A stretch of 64,000 nucleotides of DNA. It comes from an uncultured Flaviramulus sp. (lineage in GTDB: Bacteria > Bacteroidota > Bacteroidia > Flavobacteriales > Flavobacteriaceae). The notes beneath the pieces were generated by a model, which worked only from the letters and a program-made list of their open reading frames with translations, made no database searches and was not told the origin of the DNA. The stretch covers positions 248,001-312,000 of the forward strand of contig CANLXL010000001.1 in NCBI GenBank assembly GCA_947495125.1, given 5' to 3'. A program made the position numbers and the translations under genes. Below are positions 8,701 through 16,975 of this stretch, piece after piece; position 1 is the first letter of the stretch; every line of letters starts with the position of its first letter.

Positions 8701-9007
8701 CACTTTTACTCAAATTCCTTGGTTTAATGGCGTATTTTCCGGGTGTTTCCGGCAGTTCGGCAAAGGCCAGCTCCGGAAGGTGCAATTGTAATCCGGCGGC
8801 TATTTTATTCTCATCCGGCCCATGGCATAAATAGCACTTATCGGATAAGATGGGTTTTATATCCTGATTAAAATCGATGGTTTCCGAAAGGTTTACATAT
8901 TCCGCTTCAACCATTTCCGGTAAACTTGTTCTTCCACAGGAACTCATCACCAATAATCCGAGAACTAAATATATATTGAGCCGCTTTAACATCACACCGT
9001 AATCCAT
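5771..9007 (-). CDS. PSD1-type protein: CxxCH, DUF1549, LamG, DUF1553 (1078 aa)
   Basis: This is a large secreted lipoprotein. The ATG at 8992 (MLKRLNIYLV) fits the signal peptide better than the one at 9007; the lipobox cysteine is Cys24 in the long numbering (VMSSC). In order come a cytochrome-c-like segment with one haem motif CYLCH (58-62), DUF1549 at about 165-390, a LamG/concanavalin-like carbohydrate-binding module at about 450-650, a helical linker, and DUF1553 at about 765-1050. This architecture is known from planctomycetal cytochrome C (PSD1) proteins of unknown enzymatic role. The LamG insertion suggests glycan binding. It forms a two-gene operon with the DUF1501 gene. Transfer from another phylum is possible but not shown here. 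Confidence 0.88.
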   Translation of the reverse strand: MDYGVMLKRLNIYLVLGLLVMSSCGRTSLPEMVEAEYVNLSETIDFNQDIKPILSDKCYLCHGPDENKIAAGLQLHLPELAFAELPETPGKYAIKPRNLSKSEVFHRIISEDPNYLMPNPESHLSLSNYEKAVLIKWIEDGAEYKDHWAFVKPETYSLPETSFAEHINNPIDHFVLATLEKHQLEPSTKADKETLLRRVSFDLTGLPPTLEDMNSFLADTTSTAFEKQVNRLLASPHYGEHMALGWMDLSRFADTHGYSVDRYRDMSPWRDWVIESFNNNMPYDQFVTWQLAGDLLENPTRDMKLATAFNRIHPQNMEGGIVNEEFLIEYAVDRVSTVSSAFMGLTVACARCHDHKFDPISQKNFYELTSYFNNINEIGQISFNNAMPVPTLLLTTEEEDQMIAYMNRLMQDSEQNIKKIREEVETSDFKAWLDQGKYKHLLKTPIRNNLVAHFDLDDKRLRNRISPFQKGTMKRESAEGQNIDLVDGKYKKGVMFNGDTWLDLKQTAVFGRSDAFSISFWAHIPSDIKNGNIFHKGIGAILYGWRGYHLKIVENKLELMMAHTAPDNAITKITESDFPRDEWIHMSVTYDGSSKASGYSLYINGKEIKTKVKTDNLYKDILFRNGSEPGLQFGARLRGKGIKGAIVDDIRVYNRVLSNIEILKLSESENFKTMLAKSSADLIPDEKDQLKQYYSQVVSKKANTELRRLAKLRKAYADSVEALQEVMVMKETQQPVQAYLLERGVYDAKGEKVFPNTPENVLPMPKDYEANRLGFSKWLFHEDHPLTARVAVNRLWQQFFGRGLVKTSEDFGNQGEMPSHPKLLDWLALEFKNSGWDIKALQKKIVLSNAYQQSSVTGPGTLEQDIENKFLARGPSKRLSGEMLRDNALLASGLLNKNIGGKSVKPYQPEGLWKVNGISYNEDRGDNLYRRSLYTIWKRSVPHPTLATFDAPDRSACTIRRQETNTPLQALVILNDPTYIEAARVLGKNMLSFKDHKKAISDTFRKLTGRTITSDELNLLLRLRDETYKDFGENLSKTKGWLNTGAFRVALNDDKAMVAANAVVASTIMNSDATITKR

Positions 9008-9111
9008 TCATAAAAATATGAATTTTAATTGAATGTAGTGTATAAAAAACCGTTCGATATTAGCACGTTGCGTACAATACTCGCCTCTTCAGGCCTCGTA
9101 AAAAGCTCCTT

Positions 9112-9528
9112 TTAAAACTGTTTAAGCAAGTATTTAATCAAATCAGTAGTCGTAACAATACCGACTAAAATGGAATCGTCCACTACGGGTAATGCATGAA
9201 ATTCATTTTCTGCTAAAATCTCTGCCACCTCTTTGATGGTTGTTTCACTGGAAACGCTTATTAGATTTTTTGTCATAACTTGTTCAATAGTAAACATATT
9301 ATATACTACGGAGTCGACGTTTCGTTCGTCGTTGGTCGCATCAGCAAAACTAATTCTGAGTAAATCTGAATAGCTTAACATACCAATGATCGATTCACCG
9401 CTTACAACAGGGATGTGTCTTATATGGTGCCTTTTAAATAGCATTTCAGCACGATCTAAATCTTCCGATCTGCTTAAAGCAATCACTTCTTTCGACATTA
9501 TTTCTGAAACTGGAGTTCTTCTTTTCAT
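9112..9528 (-). CDS. CBS-pair protein (138 aa)
   Basis: The protein consists only of two CBS domains (about 1-58 and 70-138), with the repeated pattern VSEIMSKEVIALS...IRHIPVVSGESIIGMLSYSDLL and EQVMTKNLISVS...FHALPVVDDSILVGIVTTTDLI. Such stand-alone pairs usually bind adenine nucleotides and regulate a partner, which cannot be named here. It is cytoplasmic. The upstream region carries four CATG units spaced about one helical turn apart (9563-9597). The gene is well separated from the PSD1 gene and from the MtfA-like gene, so it is probably transcribed alone. Confidence 0.92.
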   Translation of the reverse strand: MKRRTPVSEIMSKEVIALSRSEDLDRAEMLFKRHHIRHIPVVSGESIIGMLSYSDLLRISFADATNDERNVDSVVYNMFTIEQVMTKNLISVSSETTIKEVAEILAENEFHALPVVDDSILVGIVTTTDLIKYLLKQF

Positions 9529-9561
9529 GATATTCTGTTTTAAATTCTACTTTAAAATTAA

Positions 9562-9600
9562 GCATGAAAAGCATGAAAAAGCATGATAAAAATCATGATT
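9562..9600. repeat. Helically phased CATG repeats upstream of CBS gene
   Basis: GCATGAAAA units recur at 9562, 9571 and 9581, and a palindromic ATCATGAT follows at 9592-9599. The CATG cores are 9, 10 and 12 bp apart. The array lies 34-72 bp upstream of the CBS-protein start codon on the minus strand, where an operator or UP-like element would be expected. Confidence 0.5.
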
Positions 9601-9616
9601 AAAGATATTTCTACAG

Positions 9617-10468
9617 TTAGTACCCTGGAATATTAAAATTAAGCATTTGCCGTATTTTGCTATACACTTCCGGAAATTGCGATTTGAATTCTTGTGGCGT
9701 TTCAATAAAGTTTTCGATAGCTACGGCTAAAAATTCAAACTGATTGGTATAGGCATATTTTCTAAAATACGGGGAATCCATTAAGTCTTTTCGCAGGTTT
9801 TCTTTATGCGACAATAAGGTTGAAAGCTCTTTAAAGGTATCACTAAAAATAGTAGAGCTTACATCGCGTTCTTTAATGCTGTTAATATGTATGGCATGTG
9901 TGATTTCGTGAATTCCTAAATTTAAATTATCACTACCGTTATTAAACCCTGCCTTAAAATCTTCCCAGGAAAGGACCAAAGCTTTGAGTTTAGGGTTAAA
10001 CTCTCCTTTATGATAGGCCTTATTGGTATTGGAGTAAAACTGACTGGGATAGACCACGATCTTCGAAATAAACCCAATATAAAAATCCCGAAATCCGAAG
10101 GTCAGCATGACCGCCGTGGCTGAAATTAGAACCCGCATCTCTTCGGTAATCGGATTGCCACTTCGGCCAATAAAATCTTTGTCCTTTATGAAGGAAGCCA
10201 CACGATGTTCAAAATGGCGTTGTTGCTTTGTTGTTAATTTATTATAAAATCCGAATTGATTTTTCAGAATGCGTTTCTGCTCATCATTAAGTTTTCTAAG
10301 AACCAGATAGACATGATTATATAAGGGTTTTCTGTGTTTTAATACATACCCCATCTCGATCATTCTAACGCTGTAATACAGAAAGATATATACCAGCACG
10401 GCAAACAAGATGCCCAAAATGAGCTTACTGCCTGGAGAATAGGGTTCAAGAATTAAAAAATAAGACAT
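9617..10468 (-). CDS. MtfA-like zinc peptidase (M90 family)
   Basis: The 283-aa protein has one N-terminal membrane segment (about residues 15-37) and a soluble domain resembling MtfA, the Mlc titration factor, a family M90 metallopeptidase. The zinc motif is HEITH (187-191), in the typical setting NLGIHEITHAIH, and a downstream FEFLAVAIENFIE segment near 240-250 supplies the probable third ligand Glu. Preceding features (GFRDFYIGFISKIVVYPSQFY) also match the family. Compared with soluble E. coli MtfA, the membrane anchor is an addition. The physiological substrate is unknown, and I see no Mlc-like repressor nearby. Confidence 0.82.
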   Translation of the reverse strand: MSYFLILEPYSPGSKLILGILFAVLVYIFLYYSVRMIEMGYVLKHRKPLYNHVYLVLRKLNDEQKRILKNQFGFYNKLTTKQQRHFEHRVASFIKDKDFIGRSGNPITEEMRVLISATAVMLTFGFRDFYIGFISKIVVYPSQFYSNTNKAYHKGEFNPKLKALVLSWEDFKAGFNNGSDNLNLGIHEITHAIHINSIKERDVSSTIFSDTFKELSTLLSHKENLRKDLMDSPYFRKYAYTNQFEFLAVAIENFIETPQEFKSQFPEVYSKIRQMLNFNIPGY

Positions 10469-10534
10469 CCTTAGTACAACGTTTTGATGGATTTAATAGT
10501 ACAATATAAACTGCTATTCTCCAACTTTTACATA

Positions 10535-10567
10535 AAAAAAGCAAGTTTTACACTAAAACTTACTTTT
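10535..10567. terminator. Bidirectional terminator hairpin
   Basis: AAAAAGCAAGTTTT pairs with AAAACTTACTTTTT with one C-A mismatch and an ACACT loop, giving T-runs on both strands. It separates the MtfA-like gene from transcription coming from tRNA-Arg. Confidence 0.65.
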
Positions 10568-10578
10568 TAGTAACATAG

Positions 10579-10768
10579 AGGATTAACTTCATTTCGCTTG
10601 TTGTTCCCTCAAAGCTCCGCTTTGAAAATAAAAAAGCCAAGCTTACAAATTCAAGTGAACCTCTATTAAAATATGAATGTTATTTAGGATTAACTTTGCT
10701 GCGCTCGTTTTTCCCTCAAAGCTCCGCTTTGAAAATAAAAAAGCCAAACTTATAAATTCAAGTGAACT
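10579..10768. repeat. Two direct copies of an 83-bp module
   Basis: Copy 1 (10579-10661) and copy 2 (10686-10768) both run from AGGATTAACT to TTCAAGTGAAC with few differences. Each holds a hairpin CAAAGC-TCC-GCTTTG and an AAAAAAGCCAA arm. In copy 2 the arm finds its complement (10778-10790) and makes a full terminator; in copy 1 it does not. The duplication looks like a copied terminator or REP-like unit. Confidence 0.8.
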
Positions 10769-10790
10769 TGATTTAACGTTTGGCTTTTTT
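10737..10790. terminator. Terminator of yqeY/tRNA-Arg transcript (bidirectional)
   Basis: AAAAAAGCCAAAC (10737-10749) pairs perfectly with GTTTGGCTTTTTT (10778-10790); the loop holds a second dyad, TCAAGT-GA-ACTTGA. The minus strand ends in a run of T, as needed for the tRNA-Arg transcript. Confidence 0.85.
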
Positions 10791-10799
10791 ATTTATTCG

Positions 10800-10873
10800 T
10801 GACCACGGAGGGATTCAAACCCCCGACCGCTGGAGCCGAAATCCAGTGCTCTATTCAGCTGAGCTACGTGGCC
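10800..10873 (-). tRNA. tRNA-Arg (anticodon TCG)
   Basis: The 74-nt gene reads GGCCACG...CGTGGTC A on the minus strand. The acceptor stem is intact, with one G-U pair. The D-arm is GCTCAGCTGAATAGAGC, and the anticodon stem CTGGA/TCCAG encloses loop TTTCGGC with anticodon TCG. The T-arm is GGGGG-TTTGAAT-CCCTC-like. CCA is not encoded. It starts 9 bp after the yqeY-like stop codon, so it is probably processed from that transcript; a strong terminator follows. Confidence 0.95.
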
Positions 10874-10882
10874 ATTATTTTA

Positions 10883-11332
10883 TTATGATAATTTTGCTCT
10901 TACAATTCCGGAAATGGTCTTACCATCGGCTTGTCCTGCCAATTCTTTACTCACAACTCCCATAACTTTACCCATATCTTTCATACCTTCAGCTCCCAGT
11001 TTATCAATAGTCTCTACAACTATTTTTTCAACAGCTTCTTCACTTAAAGCTTCTGGTAAAAACTGACTAATAACTTCTGCTTCCGCTAACTCAGGAGCTG
11101 CGAGATCTTCTCTTCCCTCCCGTAAAAATATAGCTGCACTATCTTTACGTTGCTTTACTTGTTTTTGAAGTATTTTTAGCTCTTGCTCTTCTGTTAATTC
11201 GGCTTGCGCACCACTTTCTGTTTGTGCTAACAAAATAGCTGATTTCACCGCACGCAATGCCGTTAAAGCACCTTGGTCTTTGGCTTTCATTGCAGCTTTT
11301 AAAGCTGTCATAATATCCTGCTGTAAACTCAT
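10883..11332 (-). CDS. GatB/YqeY domain protein
   Basis: The 149-aa protein is the stand-alone YqeY family, related to the tail domain of GatB that contacts tRNA in the amidotransferase. Family features are LQQDIMTALKAAMKAKDQGALTALR at the N-terminus and the C-terminal GMKDMGKVMGVVSKELAGQADGK. It is cytoplasmic; its role is usually given as tRNA-related, but it is not settled. A tRNA-Arg gene follows after 9 bp on the same strand. It lies downstream of ftsZ but is separated from it by a strong terminator, so it is not part of the dcw transcript. Confidence 0.93.
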   Translation of the reverse strand: MSLQQDIMTALKAAMKAKDQGALTALRAVKSAILLAQTESGAQAELTEEQELKILQKQVKQRKDSAAIFLREGREDLAAPELAEAEVISQFLPEALSEEAVEKIVVETIDKLGAEGMKDMGKVMGVVSKELAGQADGKTISGIVRAKLS

Positions 11333-11423
11333 GACTTCTCAATTTGAAGTGCGAAGATATAAAAAACTAAGCAGTCTTTAGCGATTAGTTTTCCTTAAAA
11401 ATACACCAAATTTAGAAATAAAA

Positions 11424-11455
11424 AACCCGATAAGCTGAGGGCGACTTATCGGGTT
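11424..11455 (-). terminator. Terminator of dcw/ftsZ transcript
   Basis: AACCCGATAAG (11424-11434) and CTTATCGGGTT (11445-11455) form a perfect 11-bp stem with a 10-nt loop. On the minus strand it is followed by TTTTATTTC, and it lies 30 bp past the ftsZ stop codon. Confidence 0.9.
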
Positions 11456-11484
11456 CATAACAAAGTAAGGCCAGTGTATTATAT

Positions 11485-13470
11485 TTAATCTACGTTATCG
11501 TGTAAAAAGGAATTATTACTTCTTAATTGAATATCGTCATTATCATCCAAACCTATACTGGTTCTGGATAAATCGGTTTCAGAAGAATGTTTAGCATCTT
11601 CTAAATCTATACCTTGTCGCTTGTACGCGGGAATTTTTTCGATATCATCAATTTTCGCATTATTGAATTTATAATTGAAATCCTTCATTTTTCGTTTACG
11701 TTCCTCGGTACGTTCCTTTAGTATTTCAGAAATTGGGCTATTCATTGGATCCACCTCCTCCGCAGGTAATTCTTCAACATCATCTTGGTCTACAACTCTC
11801 TTTTCAAAAACAATATCCTGCTCAACGCCTTCCATAATCTCATTTGTTGATGAGTTTTTATTGATTGACGATTCTACCTCCAAATAATCATCTAAAACAT
11901 AACGAACATCTCCTTCTTCATTGGTTTCATTTACTGTTACCAACTCAACAAAATCATTAACAGGAATTTTTTTCGCTTCCTCATTAAGGTCGTAGGATAT
12001 TATTTCAGTATCTTCTTCTTTTTCGTTAATGTCCTTATTAGATGAAAGTGGCAAATCGAATGTTAAGGTTATCTGTTGCTCTTCTTCCAGATTATCTGAA
12101 ATGATCTCAATATCGGTCATGTCTTCGAGATCTGATGACATTCTTGTAACAGGCTTTATAATAAAATCTTCGTCTTCTTCAAAATCTGCACTTACCTCAT
12201 CATAAACAACATCTATGTTTTTGATAATCTCCGATGTGGGTATTAAATTAATATCCTCCATATCGGAAGTCATTTCCTTTTTGCTCGTCTTAATCTCCGA
12301 ATGTGTATTAGTTTCTTCGGCTTCGAACTCTAAGGTATGTCTAACAATTGGTTCCTCTTCTTTCTTCTCCAATTCTATAACCGGTGCGATAATTACGGGA
12401 TCTTTATCGGTAGTCCCTAGATCTTGCTCCTCTTCTAATGAATGCACCACTTTCTTAGTTTCTGTATTAGAAATTTCATCTTGTTGCTCAACGTTAAAGC
12501 CCGTGGCTATAATAGTCACAGCAATCGATTCTTCTAAAGCGTCATCTTCACCAACACCCATAATAATATTAGCACCATGACCCGCTTCTGTTTGAATATG
12601 ATCATTGATCTCTCCGATTTCATCGATGGTGATTTCATGAGATCCGGAAACAATCAATAGTAATACATTTTTAGCTCCTGTAATTTTGTTATCATTCAAT
12701 AACGGTGAATCCAAAGCTTTCCTAATAGCATCCTGTGCACGATTCTGCCCAGAAGCTAAAGCAGACCCCATAATAGCCGTACCACTATTACTCAATACGG
12801 TTTTGGCATCTCGTAAATCAATATTTTGCGTATAGTGATGTGTAATAACTTCGGCGATACCGCGAGCAGCAGTAGATAACACCTCATCCGCTTTTGAAAA
12901 GCCAGCTTTAAAACCTAGATTTCCATAAACTTCTCGAAGTTTATTATTATTTATTACGATTAATGAATCGACAACATCTCTCAACTTTTCAATCCCTTTT
13001 TGAGATTGTTCAATACGCATTTTACCTTCAAAGGCAAAAGGCATGGTGACAATACCTACCGTTAAAATGTCCAGGTCTTTAGCCATTTTGGCGATAATTG
13101 GTGCTGCTCCGGTTCCGGTTCCACCTCCCATTCCTGCCGTGATAAAAACCATTTTCGTATTAGAATCCAGCATCGTTGAAATATCATCAAAGCTTTCTAC
13201 GGCAGATTGCTCACCTATATCGGGGTTTGCACCCGCACCCAGCCCTTCGGTCAAGTTAAGTCCTAATTGGATCTTGTTTGGCACTCCACTGTTTTGAAGC
13301 GCTTGTGCATCTGTATTGCAGATGTAAAAATCAACGCCTTTGATACCTTGCTGGAACATGTGATTAATGGCGTTACTACCTCCGCCTCCAACACCAATAA
13401 CCTTAATAACATTTGATTGATTCTTGGGTAAATCAAATGCGATGCTTTCGAATTCTTTTTTGCTGCTCAT
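11485..13470 (-). CDS. ftsZ: Cell division GTPase FtsZ, long C-terminal tail
   Basis: It polymerises into the Z-ring at mid-cell. The tubulin-like GTPase core covers about residues 18-325, with GVGGGGSNA (26-34), the tubulin signature GGGTGTG (115-121) and the synergy-loop NIDLRDAKTVL near 215. At 661 aa it is far longer than E. coli FtsZ (383 aa). The extra ~330 residues are a low-complexity linker rich in Glu, Asp, Ser and Thr (about 330-600), followed by a more conserved end with EERKRKMKDFNYKF and a C-terminal peptide. Long tails of this kind are normal in Bacteroidota. It is the last gene of the dcw cluster, downstream of ftsA. Confidence 0.98.
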   Translation of the reverse strand: MSSKKEFESIAFDLPKNQSNVIKVIGVGGGGSNAINHMFQQGIKGVDFYICNTDAQALQNSGVPNKIQLGLNLTEGLGAGANPDIGEQSAVESFDDISTMLDSNTKMVFITAGMGGGTGTGAAPIIAKMAKDLDILTVGIVTMPFAFEGKMRIEQSQKGIEKLRDVVDSLIVINNNKLREVYGNLGFKAGFSKADEVLSTAARGIAEVITHHYTQNIDLRDAKTVLSNSGTAIMGSALASGQNRAQDAIRKALDSPLLNDNKITGAKNVLLLIVSGSHEITIDEIGEINDHIQTEAGHGANIIMGVGEDDALEESIAVTIIATGFNVEQQDEISNTETKKVVHSLEEEQDLGTTDKDPVIIAPVIELEKKEEEPIVRHTLEFEAEETNTHSEIKTSKKEMTSDMEDINLIPTSEIIKNIDVVYDEVSADFEEDEDFIIKPVTRMSSDLEDMTDIEIISDNLEEEQQITLTFDLPLSSNKDINEKEEDTEIISYDLNEEAKKIPVNDFVELVTVNETNEEGDVRYVLDDYLEVESSINKNSSTNEIMEGVEQDIVFEKRVVDQDDVEELPAEEVDPMNSPISEILKERTEERKRKMKDFNYKFNNAKIDDIEKIPAYKRQGIDLEDAKHSSETDLSRTSIGLDDNDDIQLRSNNSFLHDNVD

Positions 13471-13602
13471 AAATTCTTTTTTACTGGTTGCCCATTCCTT
13501 CTTTTTTGGAACCTCTTTTCAAATAAATAGAAATGGTCTGACTCTATATTATTACTTTTTGCTCTATTGTTATTTACGTTCTTTGTTGTTTTTTAGAAAC
13601 TA

Positions 13603-14910
13603 TCATTCTGCGTTATCTAAAAAGTCCTTAACCCGTTCTGTTAATTTATCTAAAAAAGAACGTCGTTCTTTAACTGGTTTTTCTACAACTTCTTCATTCT
13701 CGTTTTCACTTTCCAGTGTATTTTCTATTTGTTGTTCGATTTTTTTTCTTTCCTGACGCTTTAAACCATCTAAAACTAATCCCACTGCTGTTGCAAATAA
13801 TGGACTTGTCACGTCTTCATCACTATCACCAGCTAAATGTTCGTTGGGATATCCAATTCTGGTGTCCATTCCTGTAATATATTCTACCAACTGCTTTAAA
13901 TGTTTTAACTGACTTCCTCCACCCGTTAGAACGATACCGGCAATGAGTTTCTTTTTTTGTTCTTCGTGGCCATAATTTTTAATCTCTACATAGACCTGCT
14001 CCACAATTTCAACGACTCTGGCATGAATAATTTTAGAAAGGTTTTTTAAGGTAATTTCTTTAGGTTCTCTCCCTCTTAATCCAGGAATAGAGACAATCTC
14101 GTTGTCTTTATTTTCTCCTGGCCATGCGGATCCAAATTTTATTTTTAAAAGCTCCGCCTGTTTTTCAATAATTGAACATCCTTCTTTTATATCTTCTGTA
14201 ATTACATTGCCTCCAAACGGAATAACAGCTGTATGGCGAATAATGCCGTCTCTAAAAATAGCCAAATCCGTTGTTCCTCCTCCTATATCGATAAGTGCGA
14301 CACCTGCTTCTTTTTCTTCCTGGCTTAAAACAGCATTGGCCGATGCTAAGGGTTCTAAGGTAATTCCTTCTAAATTTAAGCCTGAGCTCTGTACACAACG
14401 CCCAATATTTCTTATTGAAGATACTTGACCTACAACGACATGAAAATTAGCTTCAAGTCTACCTCCATACATCCCAACCGGTTCTTTAATTTCTCCTTGA
14501 CCATCAACTTTATACTCTTGAGGTAACACATGTATAATTTCTTCGCCCGGAAGCATCACCAATTTGTGTACTTGATTTATTAACCTATCAATATCATCCT
14601 CATCTATAACCGTCTCAGAATTGGGCCTAGTTATATAATCACTATGCTGCAAACTACGAATATGCTGCCCTGCAATACCAACGGTCACCTCTTCAATCTT
14701 AATTTCCGCGGCTACTTCTGCTTCTTGAACGGCTTGCTGAATGGATTGAATAGTTTGTGTAATATTATTTACCACACCACGGTGTACACCAAGGCTTTTA
14801 GATTTTCCAATACCAAGAATTTCAACTTTGCCGTACTCATTTTTACGGCCAATCATGGCCACAATCTTTGTGGTTCCTATATCTAATCCTACTGCTATAT
14901 TATGATCCAT
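13603..14910 (-). CDS. ftsA: Cell division protein FtsA
   Basis: This actin-like ATPase anchors FtsZ to the membrane. The phosphate-1 motif GLDIGTTKIVAMIG starts at residue 8. The SHS2-type 1C insertion follows (VTVGIAGQHIRSLQHSDYI), then ALIDIGGGTTDLAIFRDG (phosphate-2) and GIVLTGGGSQLKHL (adenosine motif). The C-terminus has an acidic-basic stretch and ends in LDKLTERVKDFLDNAE, an amphipathic helix that fits membrane targeting. The 435-aa length is normal. It lies 3 bp after ftsQ and 132 bp before ftsZ. Confidence 0.96.
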   Translation of the reverse strand: MDHNIAVGLDIGTTKIVAMIGRKNEYGKVEILGIGKSKSLGVHRGVVNNITQTIQSIQQAVQEAEVAAEIKIEEVTVGIAGQHIRSLQHSDYITRPNSETVIDEDDIDRLINQVHKLVMLPGEEIIHVLPQEYKVDGQGEIKEPVGMYGGRLEANFHVVVGQVSSIRNIGRCVQSSGLNLEGITLEPLASANAVLSQEEKEAGVALIDIGGGTTDLAIFRDGIIRHTAVIPFGGNVITEDIKEGCSIIEKQAELLKIKFGSAWPGENKDNEIVSIPGLRGREPKEITLKNLSKIIHARVVEIVEQVYVEIKNYGHEEQKKKLIAGIVLTGGGSQLKHLKQLVEYITGMDTRIGYPNEHLAGDSDEDVTSPLFATAVGLVLDGLKRQERKKIEQQIENTLESENENEEVVEKPVKERRSFLDKLTERVKDFLDNAE

Positions 14911-14913
14911 TGT

Positions 14914-15633
14914 TTACGTTTTGGTACACACGACTTGGTTGTCAAATTGTAAATTAACTTTTTTGTAATGGTTAAGTGTTTTCTCCTTTAGGCATTTCTG
15001 ATAAAACGCTTTTAGGTTATTAATTTTTTTATCTAATGATTTAACACTTCCCAATTGAATTACAAACTTGCACTGTCTTAGCCTTAAATAAATTGTATTA
15101 TTAATGGTTTGATTAATTTCAATAACATTCTTTTTTAAGAATTCATCATGACTAATTTTATTCGCAACTATATAAACATTCTTCAATTTATTTTTCTCAA
15201 CATAACCTGTAACCAGTGGCACTCGTGCCGAATAATTAGCAGATAAAGGCATATAAAAACCTTCATCGTCAATATAATAAGACGCATTTGTACGCACTCT
15301 TGCAATAGGTGTTTTTTGTTCAATTTCAGCATTAAGTGTACCGTTTACAGCGACATACACTTCTGCTGATTTTATCATTGGATTAGAATTTAGGGCACGC
15401 TCCAATTCTTTCAAATCTAAAGTTTCTTTAGGTACCTTTTGAGCCTCTTGATAATTTTGTATTAACAATTTACTAACAGTTTCGTTCGAAATGAAAAGGT
15501 TGTTATGGCCTATAAATTTTATTTGAGGTTGAGACACGATTCTAACCTCATTTCTCTGCAAAGCGAACGCATATAAAAAAACTACCAATAGCAGCAAAAT
15601 AAACACCTTTATGTAATTCCAATTAACTCGCAA
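14914..15633 (-). CDS. ftsQ: Cell division protein FtsQ/DivIB
   Basis: The 239-aa protein has one N-terminal membrane segment (about residues 8-25), a POTRA-like region near 35-100 (IKFIGHNNLFISNETVSKLL...LERALNSNPMIKSAEVYV) and a beta domain, so it is a bitopic division protein linking cytoplasmic and periplasmic components. The start codon is TTG at 15633, overlapping the murC 3' end by 11 bp; the next in-frame ATG would remove the membrane segment, so TTG must be used. The overlap suggests translational coupling to murC. It lies 3 bp before ftsA. Confidence 0.9.
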   Translation of the reverse strand: MRVNWNYIKVFILLLLVVFLYAFALQRNEVRIVSQPQIKFIGHNNLFISNETVSKLLIQNYQEAQKVPKETLDLKELERALNSNPMIKSAEVYVAVNGTLNAEIEQKTPIARVRTNASYYIDDEGFYMPLSANYSARVPLVTGYVEKNKLKNVYIVANKISHDEFLKKNVIEINQTINNTIYLRLRQCKFVIQLGSVKSLDKKINNLKAFYQKCLKEKTLNHYKKVNLQFDNQVVCTKT

Positions 15634-16975
15634 TACTCAATTCTTTTTTAATATGTTTAACCTCTTCTCCAATATCACCGGCACCCATGGTAATTACCAC
15701 TGTTGCTTCAGTTTTGTGTATTTCTACAAGCAATTCAGACTTGTTCACCAACTGCTTATTCTTATTGCTTATTTTATCCAACAGCCAAGCGGAAGTAACT
15801 CCCGCTATAGGCAGTTCTCTTGCCGGGTAGATATCCAATAACAAAACTTCGTCAAAATTTGACAAACTATGAGCGAAGTCGTCTATAAAATCTCGTGTTC
15901 TGCTGTATAAATGTGGTTGAAAAATAGCCAATACTTTATGATTTGGATACATTTCCCTCACCGCCTGGTGAACAGCATTAATCTCTTCAGGGTGGTGCGC
16001 ATAATCATCAATAAAAACTAGGTTATCTTTTTTCAAATGATAGGTAAATCGTCGCTTAACACCTTTATAGGACGCTAAAGCTTTGGCGAGGTGCTCGTTA
16101 GGGCAACCATACTCTACAGCCATCGCCAAGGCTATTAATGCATTCGACAAATTATGTCTACCCGGTAGGTTAAACTTTAAGTTTTTAAGCACTGTTTTTG
16201 GTGTTTTCACATCGAAGATATACGTGCCATGGTTTATTTTAATATTTTGAATTGAATAATCGGAATCATCTTCAATGCCATAAGTGATTCCATTTAAAGG
16301 AAGTCCCTTTTTAACGAACAGCTTTCCATTTGGTTTGAGTCTTCTCGAAAATTCTTTAAATGAATCCTGTAATACATCTGCTTCACCATAAATATCTAAA
16401 TGATCCGCATCCATGGATGTAATACACGCCATATTTGGTGACAGTGTTAAGAACGACCGATCGAATTCATCTGCTTCAACTACTGAAACGTCGTTCCCCT
16501 TCAATATTAAGTTAGAATTATAATTTTCACTTATCCCTCCTAAAAATGCGGTAAGTGGCACGTCGCATTCGTGCATTAAATGTCCAAGAATACTAGTAGT
16601 GGTCGTTTTTCCATGGGTTCCTGCTACGGCTAAACAAAACGTATTTTCGGTGATCAACCCTAAAACTTCAGAGCGCTTAAGAATAACGAAATCTTCATTT
16701 TTAAAATAATTTAGTTCCGAATGCTTGCTAGGTATTGCAGGAGTATAAACAACCACAGTCTTTTCTCTATTTAGAAAAACCGGATCTATAAGGTCTATTG
16801 AATCGTGAAAATGAATATTTATACCAAGATCAACCAAACTGTCTGTGATTTCGGTTTTGGTTTTATCATAACCGGAAACATGTTTATTATTTGCTTTAAA
16901 ATAGCGTGCCAATGCACTCATACCAACACCTCCAATGCCGATAAAATAAATGTTATGTATATTATTTAGATTCAT
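15623..16975 (-). CDS. murC: UDP-N-acetylmuramate--L-alanine ligase MurC
   Basis: It adds L-alanine to UDP-MurNAc, the first amino acid of the peptidoglycan stem peptide, in the cytoplasm. The N-terminal nucleotide-sugar-binding loop is [13 protein letters not shown] (11-23) and the ATP loop is GTHGKTTTT (119-127). The central domain holds [11 protein letters not shown], and the C-terminal domain includes [11 protein letters not shown] and [10 protein letters not shown], all typical of MurC. The 450-aa length is normal. Its start overlaps the murG stop by 4 bp (ATGA-type), and its 3' end overlaps ftsQ. Confidence 0.97.
   Translation of the reverse strand: MNLNNIHNIYFIGIGGVGMSALARYFKANNKHVSGYDKTKTEITDSLVDLGINIHFHDSIDLIDPVFLNREKTVVVYTPAIPSKHSELNYFKNEDFVILKRSEVLGLITENTFCLAVAGTHGKTTTTSILGHLMHECDVPLTAFLGGISENYNSNLILKGNDVSVVEADEFDRSFLTLSPNMACITSMDADHLDIYGEADVLQDSFKEFSRRLKPNGKLFVKKGLPLNGITYGIEDDSDYSIQNIKINHGTYIFDVKTPKTVLKNLKFNLPGRHNLSNALIALAMAVEYGCPNEHLAKALASYKGVKRRFTYHLKKDNLVFIDDYAHHPEEINAVHQAVREMYPNHKVLAIFQPHLYSRTRDFIDDFAHSLSNFDEVLLLDIYPARELPIAGVTSAWLLDKISNKNKQLVNKSELLVEIHKTEATVVITMGAGDIGEEVKHIKKELSIAS

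Noticed and set aside
10780-10965. ORF of 61 aa on the plus strand
   Set aside because: It is antisense to tRNA-Arg and the yqeY-like gene and has no signals of its own.
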